Made by a program: the position numbers and the translations under genes. This document shows, one piece after another, positions 28,141 through 37,876 of a DNA stretch of 64,000 nucleotides (position 1 is its first letter; each line of letters begins with the position of its first letter). The notes under the pieces are model-generated. The model was not told the DNA's origin. It was given only the letters and a program-made list of their open reading frames with translations, and searched no databases. The DNA comes from Streptosporangium carneum (GTDB taxonomy: Bacteria; Actinomycetota; Actinomycetes; Streptosporangiales; Streptosporangiaceae), in assembly GCF_027922005.1 (NCBI RefSeq), contig NZ_BSEV01000005.1, forward strand, positions 124,001 to 188,000, written 5' to 3'.

Positions 28141-30975
28141 GCTCTCGCCCTGCCGGTCGCCGGTCTCATGGAAGATGGCGGCCGCGTGCCGGCCGGCGGT
28201 GATGGCCTCGTCGAAGCGCCCCGTCTGTCCCAGGGCGATCCCGAGGTTGCCCAGAGCCTTGGCCTCGCCGTGGCGGTCGCCGGTCTCACGGTAGACGTCG
28301 GCGGCCCGTCGGCACGCGACGACGGCGTCCTCCGAGCGCATCACCTGCAGCAGGGCGTTTCCGAGATTCGTCAGTGCTCCGGCTTCGCCGTGGGGGTCTC
28401 CGGCCTCGCGGTGGAGGTCGGCGGCTCGCCGGTGGGCGGTGGCGGCCTGGTCGAGCTGTCCCGCCGTGGCGAGGGTGGTTCCGAGGTTGCTCAACGCCTT
28501 GGCTTCGCCGTGGCTGTCGTTGGTCTCACGGTAGAGGTCGGCGGCTCGCCGGTGGGCGTCGACGGCCTCGGCCAGGGCTCCCGCCTGCCGTAGCGAGTCA
28601 CCGAGGTTGTTCAGTGTCGCGGCTTCGCTGTGCCGGTCGCCGGTCTCCTCGAAGACACCCATGGCCTGCCGGTGTGCGGCGATGGCCTCGGTCAGGGATC
28701 CCACCTCTCGCAGGACGCTGCCGAGATTGCTCAGCGCCATGCCCTCGCTGTGCCGGTCGCCGGTTTCCGTGAAGATGCGGGCGGCCTGCCGGTAGACGAC
28801 GACGGCCTCCTCCAGATGTCGTGACCGCATCAGCGCGTTGCCGAGGCTGTTCAGCGCGACGCCCTCCTGGTGCCGGTCGCCGGTCTCGCGGTAGAGGTCT
28901 ACGGCCTGCCGGTGGACGGCGACCGCCTCGTCCAGACGCCGCAGCTCCTGCAGGTCGTCGCCGAGGCTGTTCAGTGCCGCGGCCTCACCGTGCCGGTCAC
29001 CGACTTCCCGGCAGATCCGTATGCTCTGCCGGTGGGCCACGACGGCCTCGTCGAAGCGACGTGTCTGACACAGGGCGTCGCCGAGGTTGCTCAACGCCGC
29101 GGCCTCGCCCTTCAGGTCGCCGCTTGCGCGCAGGAGATGTCCGGCCTCTCGGCAGGCGGTGATGGCCTCGTCGAAACGCCGCAGAAACCGCAGGGCGTTG
29201 CCGAGGTTGTTCAGCGCCATGCCTTTGGCGTGCTCACTGCCGAGGAGATCGGCGGCACGCAGGGCGTGGCGGGTGAGGGCGACCCAGTCGTTGAAACGCC
29301 GTCGCCATTTGAGGAACCCGGCCAGCGCGACGGGCAGCAGCCAGGCGACGACGTGGCGGTCGTCGCCCGCGACGGCGACGGTGGCGGCCAGGTTGGGGTA
29401 TTCGACGTCCAGCCAGGCCAGCGCGTGGTCGCGATCGGCGAAGGCATCGGTCATCGGATCGTCGAAGGCGTGCTCGAGACGGCCGCTGGCGGCCACCGCG
29501 CCCGACACGTAGTACTGCAGCAGCGTGGCGAGGGCGGAGGCGCGGTCGTCGGCGTCGGCGTCGGCACGGCCGTGCCGGTCGGCGAACAGGCGTACCAGGT
29601 CGTGCATACGCCACCGGCCATAGGAGCTGCCGCGTTCGATCAGATGCGCCTGGGCCAGTCCCTCCAGGAGGCGGCGGGCGGGGACGTCCCCGATGCCGGC
29701 CAGGACCGCCGTGGCCTCGGTGGAGATCTCCGGCCCTGGATTGAGCGGCAGCAGCCGGAACAGCCTCGCCTGTTCCAGGTTGAGGTGCCGGTGTGACAGG
29801 TCGAGCGCGGCGCTCACCGCGAACTGGTGCGGGGAGGGGGGCGTTCCGCCCACGACGACGCCGGCGTCGTACTCCATCTCGTCCAGCCGGGAGTCCGCGC
29901 TGCTCAGCCGGGCCACGATCGCCGCCGGCGGGCAGGTGGGATCCACAGCCAGCAACGCGGCGATGATCCGCAGGGCCAGCGGCAGGCCGCCGCACAGTTC
30001 GGCGAGCGCGGCCGCGGCCTCGGGGTTGTCGGTGATGCGTCTGTCGCCGGGAGAGGCCACTCGCAGGGTCCGTTCGAGCAGCGTCACCGCCTCCGCGGGA
30101 TCCAGCACGTCGAGGTCCAGCAGGCGGGCGCCGAGCATGCCCAGGGTGTGGCGGGAGGTCACGATCGCCGCTGTGACGCCGTCCGCAGGCAGGAGCGGCC
30201 GGACCTGTTCGTGGGAGGAGACGTTGTCGACCACCACCAGCATCCGCCTGCCCTCCCGGGCGTAGGCGGCCAGCACGGAGGCGTACAGCCTCGTCCGGTC
30301 CTGGAGGGTGGGCGGGATGTGCTCGCCGGGAACGCCCATGGCGCGCAACCACCCGTCCAGGACCTGGTCGGGGTCGAGGCGGCGTGCGCTGTCGTAGCCG
30401 AACAGGTCGGCGAACAGCGCTCCGCCGGGAAACCAGCCCATCCGCAGGGCGGTGTGGGCGGCCTGCAGGGCCAGCTCGGTCTTGCCGACTCCGCCCATTC
30501 CTCCCACCGCCGTCACCACCACGGTGGAGGCGGAACCGCTCCCCACGGTCCGGGGCGGCTCATCGGTCCGGGCGGTCCCGCCCGGCTGAGGGATCGCTCC
30601 ATCCGGGACGGCCACTCCGCCCGTCCGGTGGGTCGCTCCGCCCGCCTGAGCCGCCCCCTCCGCTCGGAGGGGCGACCCGCCCGCCTGAGCCGCCATGCCC
30701 GGGACGGCCGTTTCGCCCATCCGGAGGGCCGATCCTCCCGGATGGGCGGCTGCTCCTCCCGGATGGGCGGCGGCGTCGGCGGGCGGTCGGGGAGCCAGGG
30801 TGTCGAGCACCGCCCGTAGGTCGTCCGCGCGCCCGGTGAACGCGGCTGAGGCCGATGGAAGCCCGGACAGCGCCAGGGGCACCCGCGGCGGCAGCCGTAC
30901 GGTGACGTCCCGGCCCTGGATCACCGTGGAGAAGAAGACTCCGCCGCTGATCTCGTTGTGGGGCGTGCCGGTCAC
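28081..30975 (-). CDS. STAND/NLR-type NTPase with TPR repeats and N-terminal amyloid-like motif
   Basis: A 964-residue signal-transduction ATPase. Residues 7-24 carry NEISGGVFFSTVIQGRDV, near-identical in plan to the C-terminal motif of the protein encoded just upstream. Then come a Pro/Gly/Ala-rich linker (about 62-148), the NB-ARC ATPase with P-loop GGMGGVGKT (158-166), Walker B MLVVVDNV and GLPLALRI, a winged-helix part, and nine 40-residue TPRs of the xGEAxALNNLGxAL type. Such proteins act as intracellular sensors of the NLR class in conflict or programmed death responses. The GTG start at 30975 overlaps the preceding stop by 4 nt, so both are made together. Family assignment is firm; ligand and outcome are unknown. 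Confidence 0.9.
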   Translation of the reverse strand: MTGTPHNEISGGVFFSTVIQGRDVTVRLPPRVPLALSGLPSASAAFTGRADDLRAVLDTLAPRPPADAAAHPGGAAAHPGGSALRMGETAVPGMAAQAGGSPLRAEGAAQAGGATHRTGGVAVPDGAIPQPGGTARTDEPPRTVGSGSASTVVVTAVGGMGGVGKTELALQAAHTALRMGWFPGGALFADLFGYDSARRLDPDQVLDGWLRAMGVPGEHIPPTLQDRTRLYASVLAAYAREGRRMLVVVDNVSSHEQVRPLLPADGVTAAIVTSRHTLGMLGARLLDLDVLDPAEAVTLLERTLRVASPGDRRITDNPEAAAALAELCGGLPLALRIIAALLAVDPTCPPAAIVARLSSADSRLDEMEYDAGVVVGGTPPSPHQFAVSAALDLSHRHLNLEQARLFRLLPLNPGPEISTEATAVLAGIGDVPARRLLEGLAQAHLIERGSSYGRWRMHDLVRLFADRHGRADADADDRASALATLLQYYVSGAVAASGRLEHAFDDPMTDAFADRDHALAWLDVEYPNLAATVAVAGDDRHVVAWLLPVALAGFLKWRRRFNDWVALTRHALRAADLLGSEHAKGMALNNLGNALRFLRRFDEAITACREAGHLLRASGDLKGEAAALSNLGDALCQTRRFDEAVVAHRQSIRICREVGDRHGEAAALNSLGDDLQELRRLDEAVAVHRQAVDLYRETGDRHQEGVALNSLGNALMRSRHLEEAVVVYRQAARIFTETGDRHSEGMALSNLGSVLREVGSLTEAIAAHRQAMGVFEETGDRHSEAATLNNLGDSLRQAGALAEAVDAHRRAADLYRETNDSHGEAKALSNLGTTLATAGQLDQAATAHRRAADLHREAGDPHGEAGALTNLGNALLQVMRSEDAVVACRRAADVYRETGDRHGEAKALGNLGIALGQTGRFDEAITAGRHAAAIFHETGDRQGESIVTNILRRLEEAQRTANTP
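28140..29230. repeat. 120-bp tandem TPR-coding repeats
   Basis: Nine consecutive 120-bp units coding the 40-residue TPRs of the STAND protein. They share a consensus including CGGTCGCCGGTCTC (Gly-Asp-Arg turn) and are similar enough at DNA level for recombination to change copy number. Confidence 0.8.
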
Positions 30976-31478
30976 CGGGATCCCCCCTCCTTCTCCTCCT
31001 CGGAAGGCGCGGAGGAGGGTGTCGGCGGGCCGAAGGCGACGTGGCTGATGGTCCGTCCCTGGATGACGGGGCCGTGGAAGGTGCCGCCGGTGATCTCGTT
31101 GCGCACTCCGCCGGGAGCGGTCTCTTCGGCGGCCGCGTCGCCCGGCGCCGCCGCGTCGCCCGCCGCGCCTTCCATCGGGCTTTCCACAGCACCTTTCCCG
31201 GTGCCTTTCCCGGTGTCTTTCCCGGTGTCGGCGGGTGTCGACGCCGGGGCGGGATGAGAGGCGGAGTGGTCCGCGTCGGAGCCGGCACGGGTGTCGCGAG
31301 GAGCGGTGCGGGTGCCGAACAGGGCCATGGCCAGACCGGCCAGGGCGATGAAGGCGGCGATCACGCTGCCCCAGCGGTCGGCGTCTTCCAGGCCGACCCG
31401 GTAGAAGTAGGCGCCCATCCCGATCGCGGTTCCCGCGAAGAGGACTCCGCCCACCCATTTCAGAACGCGTCCTGACAT
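30972..31478 (-). CDS. Small two-TM protein with C-terminal amyloid-like motif, partner of the STAND NTPase
   Basis: A 168-residue protein with two TM helices at the N-terminus (about 6-28 and 36-56), an extended Thr/Gly/Lys/Ala-rich linker (about 60-125), and at 127-143 the motif NEITGGTFHGPVIQGRT. The same motif stands at the N-terminus of the STAND protein whose start codon overlaps this stop by 4 nt. The arrangement (effector domain first, motif last; sensor with motif first) matches the bacterial NLR/effector pairs proposed to signal by amyloid templating. The TM part would then be the effector, perhaps acting on membrane integrity; this is inference. The ATG at 31478 is used; a longer frame from 31547 lacks support. 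Confidence 0.8.
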   Translation of the reverse strand: MSGRVLKWVGGVLFAGTAIGMGAYFYRVGLEDADRWGSVIAAFIALAGLAMALFGTRTAPRDTRAGSDADHSASHPAPASTPADTGKDTGKGTGKGAVESPMEGAAGDAAAPGDAAAEETAPGGVRNEITGGTFHGPVIQGRTISHVAFGPPTPSSAPSEEEKEGGSR

Positions 31479-31667
31479 GCCTTCATCGTCTCGTCGCGGA
31501 AAGTTCGCAGAACGTGGTCCGGCGCAAGGGTGATCCGAACGTTGCAACTCCAGCGGCGCGGTACGCCGGAAACGGTCGCCTTCCGGCGGACGGGACCGCC
31601 ATCGTGAAGTGCGGGCACCGGCTGTCCCCTCCTGACGGCCGGTGCCCGCGCGGGGTGTGTCCGGTCG

Positions 31668-33548
31668 TCAGGCGCGGAAGACCTGTTGGTAGAAGGCGAG
31701 CTCGGTGGCCAGGGCCGTGCTGCGGGTCTCGGCACGGCGGAAGCCGTGGGCCTCGCCCTCGAAGGTGAGGTAGGTGCAGGGAACGCCACGCTCGGCGAGA
31801 GCGTCGGCGAAGGACTGGGACTGCGGGGGAGGGACCACCGGGTCGGACAGTCCCTGCAGCAGCAGCATCGGGCAGGTCACCCCCGCGACCCGGCCGAGAG
31901 GCTCCCGGGAACCGTACAGGACGGGATCCTCCGGGCCGACCAGCCACTCGATGTAGCGGGACTCGAAGTCGTGGGTGGTCGTGACGAACGAGGCGAGCGC
32001 GCTCACGCCGTAGTAGGAGACGCCGCCCGCGAACACGTCCGAACTGCAACAGGCGGCCATGACCGTCCAGCCGCCCGCGCTGCCGCCCCTGATCGCGATC
32101 CGTCGTCCGTCCGCCAGCCCCTCCGCGGCCAGCCACTCGGCTGCGGCGATCGAGTCCTCCACGTCCACCACTCCCCACTGGCCGTGCAGCAGGTCACGGT
32201 AGGCGCGGCCGTACCCGGTCGAACCGCCGTAGTTGACGTCGAGCACGCCGATGCCCCTGCTGGTGAAGAAGGCCTTCTCCAGGTCGAGCGCGCTGACGCT
32301 GTGCGAGGTCGGGCCGCCGTGGGCGAAAATCACGTACGGCGGAGCGCCCTCACCGCGAGCCTCAGGATTGGAGGGCGGGTAGAGGATCGCGTGCACCCGG
32401 CGTCCGGAGCGGCCGTCGAACTCCACGCCCCTGGGGGCCGGAAGGTAGGCGGGGTCGGGCAGCTCGCCGACGTCGCGACGGAACTCCTCGACCTGCCCCG
32501 TCGCGGTGTCCACCCGGACGACGGAGCGGGGCGTCGTCGCGCCGTAGGCGATCGCGGCCACCGCGTGCCCGTCGGAGGACAGCGACGGATGCCAGCCGTC
32601 ATAGGGCGTGTCCAGGTCGGTCAGCGTGCCGCTGTCCGGGTCGAGGACGCCCAGCCGCATGTCTCCCCGCCCGTGCAGGAGGGCGATCCGGCCGTCGGCC
32701 AGCGGGATGTACGGCGAGCCGCCCAGCTGCCACAGCGGTCCGGCGCACTCCTCCTGAAGGGGGCAGAGCGCCTGGAAGGAGGAGCCGTCGACGCCGATCC
32801 GGTAGAGGTTCCACCAACCGGAGCAGTCGGAGACGAGATAGAGGGTGCGAGCGTCACGCCAGCGCGGAGAGAGCACGGACTCGGAGACGCCGCCGCGTAT
32901 CGTCCGGGTCTCGCCGTCGGCCACCCGGGTGACCCGAAGCTCGGTGCCGTTCCACGGCATGCGGGGGTGATCCCAGCAGATGTACGCCAGGTGCTCGCCG
33001 TCCGGCGACAACGCGAGGGAGGCGTAGAAGTCGCTTCCCCCGGCCCGCTCGCGCGGCTCGGCGCCGCCGTGCACCGGCATCGAGACGATGGAACGGCTGA
33101 TGCCGCCGTCGACGTGATGCCGCTCGCGCACGCACCACACGTGCCCGTCGTGGACGATCATGTCGGCGTAGCGGAGACCGCACTCGCTCTCCGGCTCCGG
33201 TGAGATCGCCTCCGGCTCCGCACCCGGGAGCAGGAGGTAGAGCCGCTGGTCGGCGAGGTTGGCGAACACCACCCCTCCGCCGGGAAGCACGGCGTACGGC
33301 CGCCCGCCGTACTCGTGGACGCGGGTCCGGGCGTTCCAGGGGGCGGGCAGCAGCTCCCGGCGCGTGCCGTCGGCGTCCTGGTGCATGATCGTGGTGCGCC
33401 CGCCCTCCATGGGGCGGTCCTCGCTCCACCACATCTCCGCACCTGACACCGTCGGGAATCCAAGGCGCAGCCCGGATCGGGCGACACCCGTGGTCGAGAT
33501 GGGAGAGGGCCAGGTACCGTACGGCCGGACGACCTGCTCGGGGGACAT
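31668..33548 (-). CDS. S9 family prolyl-oligopeptidase-like peptidase
   Basis: A 626-residue serine peptidase with an N-terminal beta-propeller (about residues 40-370, with repeated blade motifs such as LSPDGEHLAYICWD) and a C-terminal alpha/beta-hydrolase domain. The triad is Ser490 in RGGSAGGW, Asp569 in GLSDPVVPP and His601 in GEAHGF. HGGPTSHS is the oxyanion strand. It resembles cytosolic dipeptidyl/acyl-aminoacyl peptidases that trim oligopeptides. No signal peptide. The ATG at 33548 is preferred over an upstream ATG at 33629 whose extra 27 residues are not family-like. It is transcribed in the same direction as the gluABCD genes but separated from gluD by 142 bp. Confidence 0.92.
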   Translation of the reverse strand: MSPEQVVRPYGTWPSPISTTGVARSGLRLGFPTVSGAEMWWSEDRPMEGGRTTIMHQDADGTRRELLPAPWNARTRVHEYGGRPYAVLPGGGVVFANLADQRLYLLLPGAEPEAISPEPESECGLRYADMIVHDGHVWCVRERHHVDGGISRSIVSMPVHGGAEPRERAGGSDFYASLALSPDGEHLAYICWDHPRMPWNGTELRVTRVADGETRTIRGGVSESVLSPRWRDARTLYLVSDCSGWWNLYRIGVDGSSFQALCPLQEECAGPLWQLGGSPYIPLADGRIALLHGRGDMRLGVLDPDSGTLTDLDTPYDGWHPSLSSDGHAVAAIAYGATTPRSVVRVDTATGQVEEFRRDVGELPDPAYLPAPRGVEFDGRSGRRVHAILYPPSNPEARGEGAPPYVIFAHGGPTSHSVSALDLEKAFFTSRGIGVLDVNYGGSTGYGRAYRDLLHGQWGVVDVEDSIAAAEWLAAEGLADGRRIAIRGGSAGGWTVMAACCSSDVFAGGVSYYGVSALASFVTTTHDFESRYIEWLVGPEDPVLYGSREPLGRVAGVTCPMLLLQGLSDPVVPPPQSQSFADALAERGVPCTYLTFEGEAHGFRRAETRSTALATELAFYQQVFRA

Positions 33549-33690
33549 GGCGCCATCCTGCCCGATAACCCGTCGCCTGTCGCCGGTATGGCGCTCATCC
33601 CACGCGACATGCGGGAATTCGTTTTCCATGACGGCTGGAAGCAGTCCCCCAAACAGTGATGATCAGGTTTTCCCGGACGCCGGGTTCCGG

Positions 33691-34632
33691 TCAGTCGACC
33701 GCGGAGACGCCCGGGGTCGCGCCCGGCACCACGATCGCCCCCGGGGGTTCGATCGGCTGGGCCGTGGTCTTGCGGCTGCGACGGGTGCGTCTCTCCAGCC
33801 ACGTGGCGATGGCCCCGACGATCAGGTTGATGATGATGTAGACGACCGCGATGACGATCACCGCGGGGATGATGTTGTTGAAGTTGGACGGCAGCACGCG
33901 CGCGCCCGCGTTCAGCAGGTCCTCGAACGAGACGATGAACCCCAGGGCGGTGTCCTTCAGCAGCACGACGAGTTGGGCGACGATCGCCGGCATCATGGCC
34001 GTGACCGCCTGCGGGAGCAGGATCATCCGCATGACCTGGCCCTTGCGCAGCCCGACCGCGAGGGCCGCCTCCGACTGGCCGCGCGGGATGGCCTGGATGC
34101 CCGCCCGCACGATCTCCGCCAGCACCGAACCGTTGTAGAGGACCAGTCCGACCACCACGGCCATGAACGGGGTCACGGTGAGCCCGAAGACCGCGCTCCC
34201 GCCGTACATCACCGCGAAGATCATGATGAGCAGCGGGATCGCCCTGAAGAACTCGACCACGACGTCCGAGGGGACGCGGATCCAGGCGTGTTCCGACAGC
34301 CGGCCGATGCCGAAGACGAATCCGAACGGCACCGCGATCACCGCGGCGACCACCGCGGCGCTGAGGGTGTTCAGCAGGCCGGGCAGGATCAGGTTGACCC
34401 ACACGTCGGCCTGCAGGAACGGTCTCCACAGGGCGGGGTCGAGCTGGTTCTTCTCCTGCAGCTTGATGACCATCAGGTAGAGGACGGCCAGCACCGCCAG
34501 GACGACCAACGCTGTGAACACGGTGTTGCGCCGTCGCGCCCGGGGCCCCGGCGCGTCATAGAGGACGCTGGTCCGGTCGGGCACGCTCCCGTGCTCGCGG
34601 CTCTGGCGAGGTTCCGCGGTCAGCGTGCTCAT
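33691..34632 (-). CDS. gluD: Glutamate ABC transporter permease GluD
   Basis: A 313-residue inner-membrane permease of the polar amino-acid ABC family (HisM type) with five main TM segments. The EAA loop reads GQSEAALAVGLRKGQVMRMILLPQA. The N-terminus has about 35 cytosolic residues and the tail is Pro/Arg-rich. It pairs with GluC to form the channel for glutamate. It is the last gene of the gluABCD operon, and its ATG overlaps the gluC stop by 4 nt (ATGA). Confidence 0.94.
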   Translation of the reverse strand: MSTLTAEPRQSREHGSVPDRTSVLYDAPGPRARRRNTVFTALVVLAVLAVLYLMVIKLQEKNQLDPALWRPFLQADVWVNLILPGLLNTLSAAVVAAVIAVPFGFVFGIGRLSEHAWIRVPSDVVVEFFRAIPLLIMIFAVMYGGSAVFGLTVTPFMAVVVGLVLYNGSVLAEIVRAGIQAIPRGQSEAALAVGLRKGQVMRMILLPQAVTAMMPAIVAQLVVLLKDTALGFIVSFEDLLNAGARVLPSNFNNIIPAVIVIAVVYIIINLIVGAIATWLERRTRRSRKTTAQPIEPPGAIVVPGATPGVSAVD

Positions 34633-35297
34633 CGGATCACCGCCAGTCGTTTGGACAGCCAGGTGAACAGCATTCCGGTCGGCAGGGTCAGGATCACGAA
34701 CCCCAGCGCGAACCCGAAGAAGATGGGGATGACCTCGGCGCCGTGCGACTCGAAGAGCGTCTTCATCGTCAGGGACGCCTCGGTGACGCCGATGGCGGCC
34801 GCGACCGTGGTGTTCTTGATCAGCGCGATCAGGATGCTGCCCAGCGGGGCGATCACCGCGCGCAGCGCCTGGGGCAGCACGATCAGCCTCAGGTTCTGGG
34901 AGAAGGTGAGACCGATGGCGCGGGCCGCCTCCGCCTGGCCGATCGGCACCGTGTTGATCCCGGCCCTGATCGCCTCACAGACGAACGCCGCCGTGTAGGC
35001 GGACAGACCGATGATCGACAGCCAGAGGTAGTTGGTGGACAGGCTCGTGGAGAACGAGACGTCCAGCACCAGGCCGAGGCCCAGCCCGCAGAACACGATG
35101 ACCAGGGTCAGCGGCGTGTTCCGCAGGATGTTCACATACGCCGTGCCGATCCCGCGCAGCACGGGCAGCGGGCTGACCCGCATCGCGGCGAGGATCGTCC
35201 CGAGGAGCAGAGCCGTGATCCCGCTGGCCAGCGTCAGCCGGATCGTCAGCCAGAAGGCGTCCCGGATGACCGGGAATTCTTCGAAGAGTGCCTGCAC
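34629..35297 (-). CDS. gluC: Glutamate ABC transporter permease GluC
   Basis: A 222-residue permease of the HisM family with five TM segments and the ATPase-contact EAA loop GQAEAARAIGLTFSQNLRLIVLPQA. It is the shorter of the two permeases, as in Corynebacterium glutamicum GluC, and the order gluA-gluB-gluC-gluD is the same. It starts 55 bp after gluB ends and overlaps gluD by 4 nt. The operon should import glutamate or a related acidic amino acid; specificity is by similarity and gene order. Confidence 0.94.
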   Translation of the reverse strand: MQALFEEFPVIRDAFWLTIRLTLASGITALLLGTILAAMRVSPLPVLRGIGTAYVNILRNTPLTLVIVFCGLGLGLVLDVSFSTSLSTNYLWLSIIGLSAYTAAFVCEAIRAGINTVPIGQAEAARAIGLTFSQNLRLIVLPQALRAVIAPLGSILIALIKNTTVAAAIGVTEASLTMKTLFESHGAEVIPIFFGFALGFVILTLPTGMLFTWLSKRLAVIR

Positions 35298-35352
35298 TCG
35301 TCCCTCCAGTGGCCCGAGGGCCGGGACGACGCGCCCCGGCCCGGCCTGGCCG

Positions 35353-36162
35353 TCAGTAACGCTCGATGGCAGGGGGCGTGGTGAAGAACTTGCCGAACTC
35401 GCCGAAGTTGGCGTCGACGGCCTTCTTCCAGCTGCCGTCCTGGAACATCTTCTCGACGGCCTTGTTGATCTTCTCGCGGGTCTCCTTGTCCTCCAGCTTC
35501 ACGCCGATGCCGTACTTCTCCTCGGAGAAGGGCTTGCCGACGAGGCGGAACTTGCCCGGAGACTGGGTGGCGAACCCGGCGAGGATCGTGGCGTCCGTGG
35601 AGATCGCGTCGACCTGCTTGTTCTCCAGCAGCGGCAGGCAGGCGCCGTAACCCTGCTGTTCGGTGAGGTACTGGCTCTTCCAGGCGTCGCCGAACTTGTC
35701 CACCAGGCGCTTGGGCGAGGAGGACCCCTGGGCGCCGCAGACCTTCTTGGTCTTCAGGTCGTCGACGCTGTTGATCGTCGTGTCGTCCGCGCGGGTCAGG
35801 ATGTCCTGGCCGGTGACGAGGTACGGCCCGGCGAAGCCCACCTTCTTCTTGCGGTCGTCGGTGATCGAGTAGGTCGCGGCCACGATGTTGACCTGACCCT
35901 GCTGGATGAACGACTCGCGGTTGGCCGAGATGGCCTCCTTGAACTGGATCTGGTCGTCCTTGTAGCCGAGCTCCTTGGCGACGTACTTCGCCACGTCGAC
36001 GTCGAAACCCTTGAACGAGCCGTCCGGTTGCTTCTGACCCAGGCCGGGCTGGTCGAACTTGATGCCGACGACGAACTTGTCGCTCCCGCCGCTGCAGGCG
36101 GTGAGTCCGGCCGTCATGGCCGCCACCGCGATCACCGCGGCTCCGACACGATGTGCACGCAT
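35353..36162 (-). CDS. gluB: Glutamate-binding lipoprotein GluB
   Basis: A 269-residue solute-binding protein with a lipoprotein signal peptide: basic start, hydrophobic core and lipobox LTAC (Cys23) followed by SGGSDKF. The mature part is a bilobal amino-acid-binding fold of the SBP_bac_3 type (GFDVDVAKYVAKELGYKDD, VDAISTDATILAGF). It is tethered outside the membrane, captures glutamate and delivers it to GluC/GluD. It is second in the operon, 40 bp after gluA. Confidence 0.94.
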   Translation of the reverse strand: MRAHRVGAAVIAVAAMTAGLTACSGGSDKFVVGIKFDQPGLGQKQPDGSFKGFDVDVAKYVAKELGYKDDQIQFKEAISANRESFIQQGQVNIVAATYSITDDRKKKVGFAGPYLVTGQDILTRADDTTINSVDDLKTKKVCGAQGSSSPKRLVDKFGDAWKSQYLTEQQGYGACLPLLENKQVDAISTDATILAGFATQSPGKFRLVGKPFSEEKYGIGVKLEDKETREKINKAVEKMFQDGSWKKAVDANFGEFGKFFTTPPAIERY

Positions 36163-36202
36163 CCTGCTACCTCGTCTTTCGTCAAGAAATCTGGGTGAGC
36201 CG

Positions 36203-36958
<756 letters not shown>

Positions 36959-37058
36959 GAAACACAACGTAAATCTGTAAGCGGCACCTCGGGCTAACCC
37001 TGAGGTACCGATCAGATCACAGCATGCTTACCTTTGGTAAAGGTTTGTCGCGTTTCTG

Positions 37059-37706
37059 TCATATGGCGGCAAGAGAGGCCGGAGCGAGCGTCAGCTTCCA
37101 GGGGTCGACCAGATCGATCTCCATTCCCGTCGCGATTCGGTGGGTGAGCTGGTAGACGCCCCCTTCGTCGAGACTGTAGGTGAACACGATCGGCAGTTGT
37201 TCGTTTCCCTGGCCGTTGAAGGGGAGCATCTCGACACGCCAGAAGTGCGGAATGCCGACTTCTGCGTATTTTGCGGGCTTGGTTCTGCGGTCTGTTGCGG
37301 TGGTGGACTCCGAGACGATCTCCACCACCAACCGCACCCACTCGGGCTTGGCCGCCTTGGCGTCGTCGCGGAGGGGCTTTCGCTCGACCACGATGACGTC
37401 GGGGATGACTCCGGGGGCGTCGTTCAGCAACAGGCCGGACGCGGTGATGGCCGCGAGACCCTCGGGGAGGGAGCTCTGGAGCAACGTCCGCAGGTTGTCG
37501 CCGATCCACTGGTGCTGGGCCGGTGGGGGAGGAGGCACGACGAGACTCCCGTCGATGAGCTCGTAACGACTGCCGTCGTCGCGCGAGTCGAGCTCGAACC
37601 ACTCATCGACACCCAGCTGGCCGGGGGTGCTCCAGACGCTCTCCGACGTCGCCTTCTTGTGCGGCTTCCTGGCCTTCACCGGCGCCTCCGAGGTCTGCGC
37701 GAGCAC
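37059..37706 (-). CDS. Uma2 family endonuclease-like protein
   Basis: A 215-residue protein with a PD-(D/E)XK-like Uma2 (DUF820) domain. YELIDGSLVVPPPPPAQHQ, PDVIVVE, VRLVVEIVSEST, KYAEVGIPHFWRV appear in the family's order; the Asp of PDVIV and the Glu of VVEIVS with the following Lys form the expected nuclease centre. A 30-residue basic N-terminus precedes it. Uma2 proteins are common in cyanobacteria and actinomycetes, often in many copies, and their biological role is unsettled. It stands alone, divergent from miaB. Confidence 0.88.
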   Translation of the reverse strand: MLAQTSEAPVKARKPHKKATSESVWSTPGQLGVDEWFELDSRDDGSRYELIDGSLVVPPPPPAQHQWIGDNLRTLLQSSLPEGLAAITASGLLLNDAPGVIPDVIVVERKPLRDDAKAAKPEWVRLVVEIVSESTTATDRRTKPAKYAEVGIPHFWRVEMLPFNGQGNEQLPIVFTYSLDEGGVYQLTHRIATGMEIDLVDPWKLTLAPASLAAI

Positions 37707-37876
37707 CGCCGTCCCGGCTCACCGCTCTCAGCTGTCGGACGAGTCTCATTCTCGCATGTGGCTTTGGAACCCCAGGTCAGCGACTTGTTTGACGGAGAGT
37801 GATGACTTCATTGCCCGAAGTGGAGGGGGCGTCGATCGTACCTTGGGGTCGGCGAAGCGCCTACCCTTGTCTTGAG

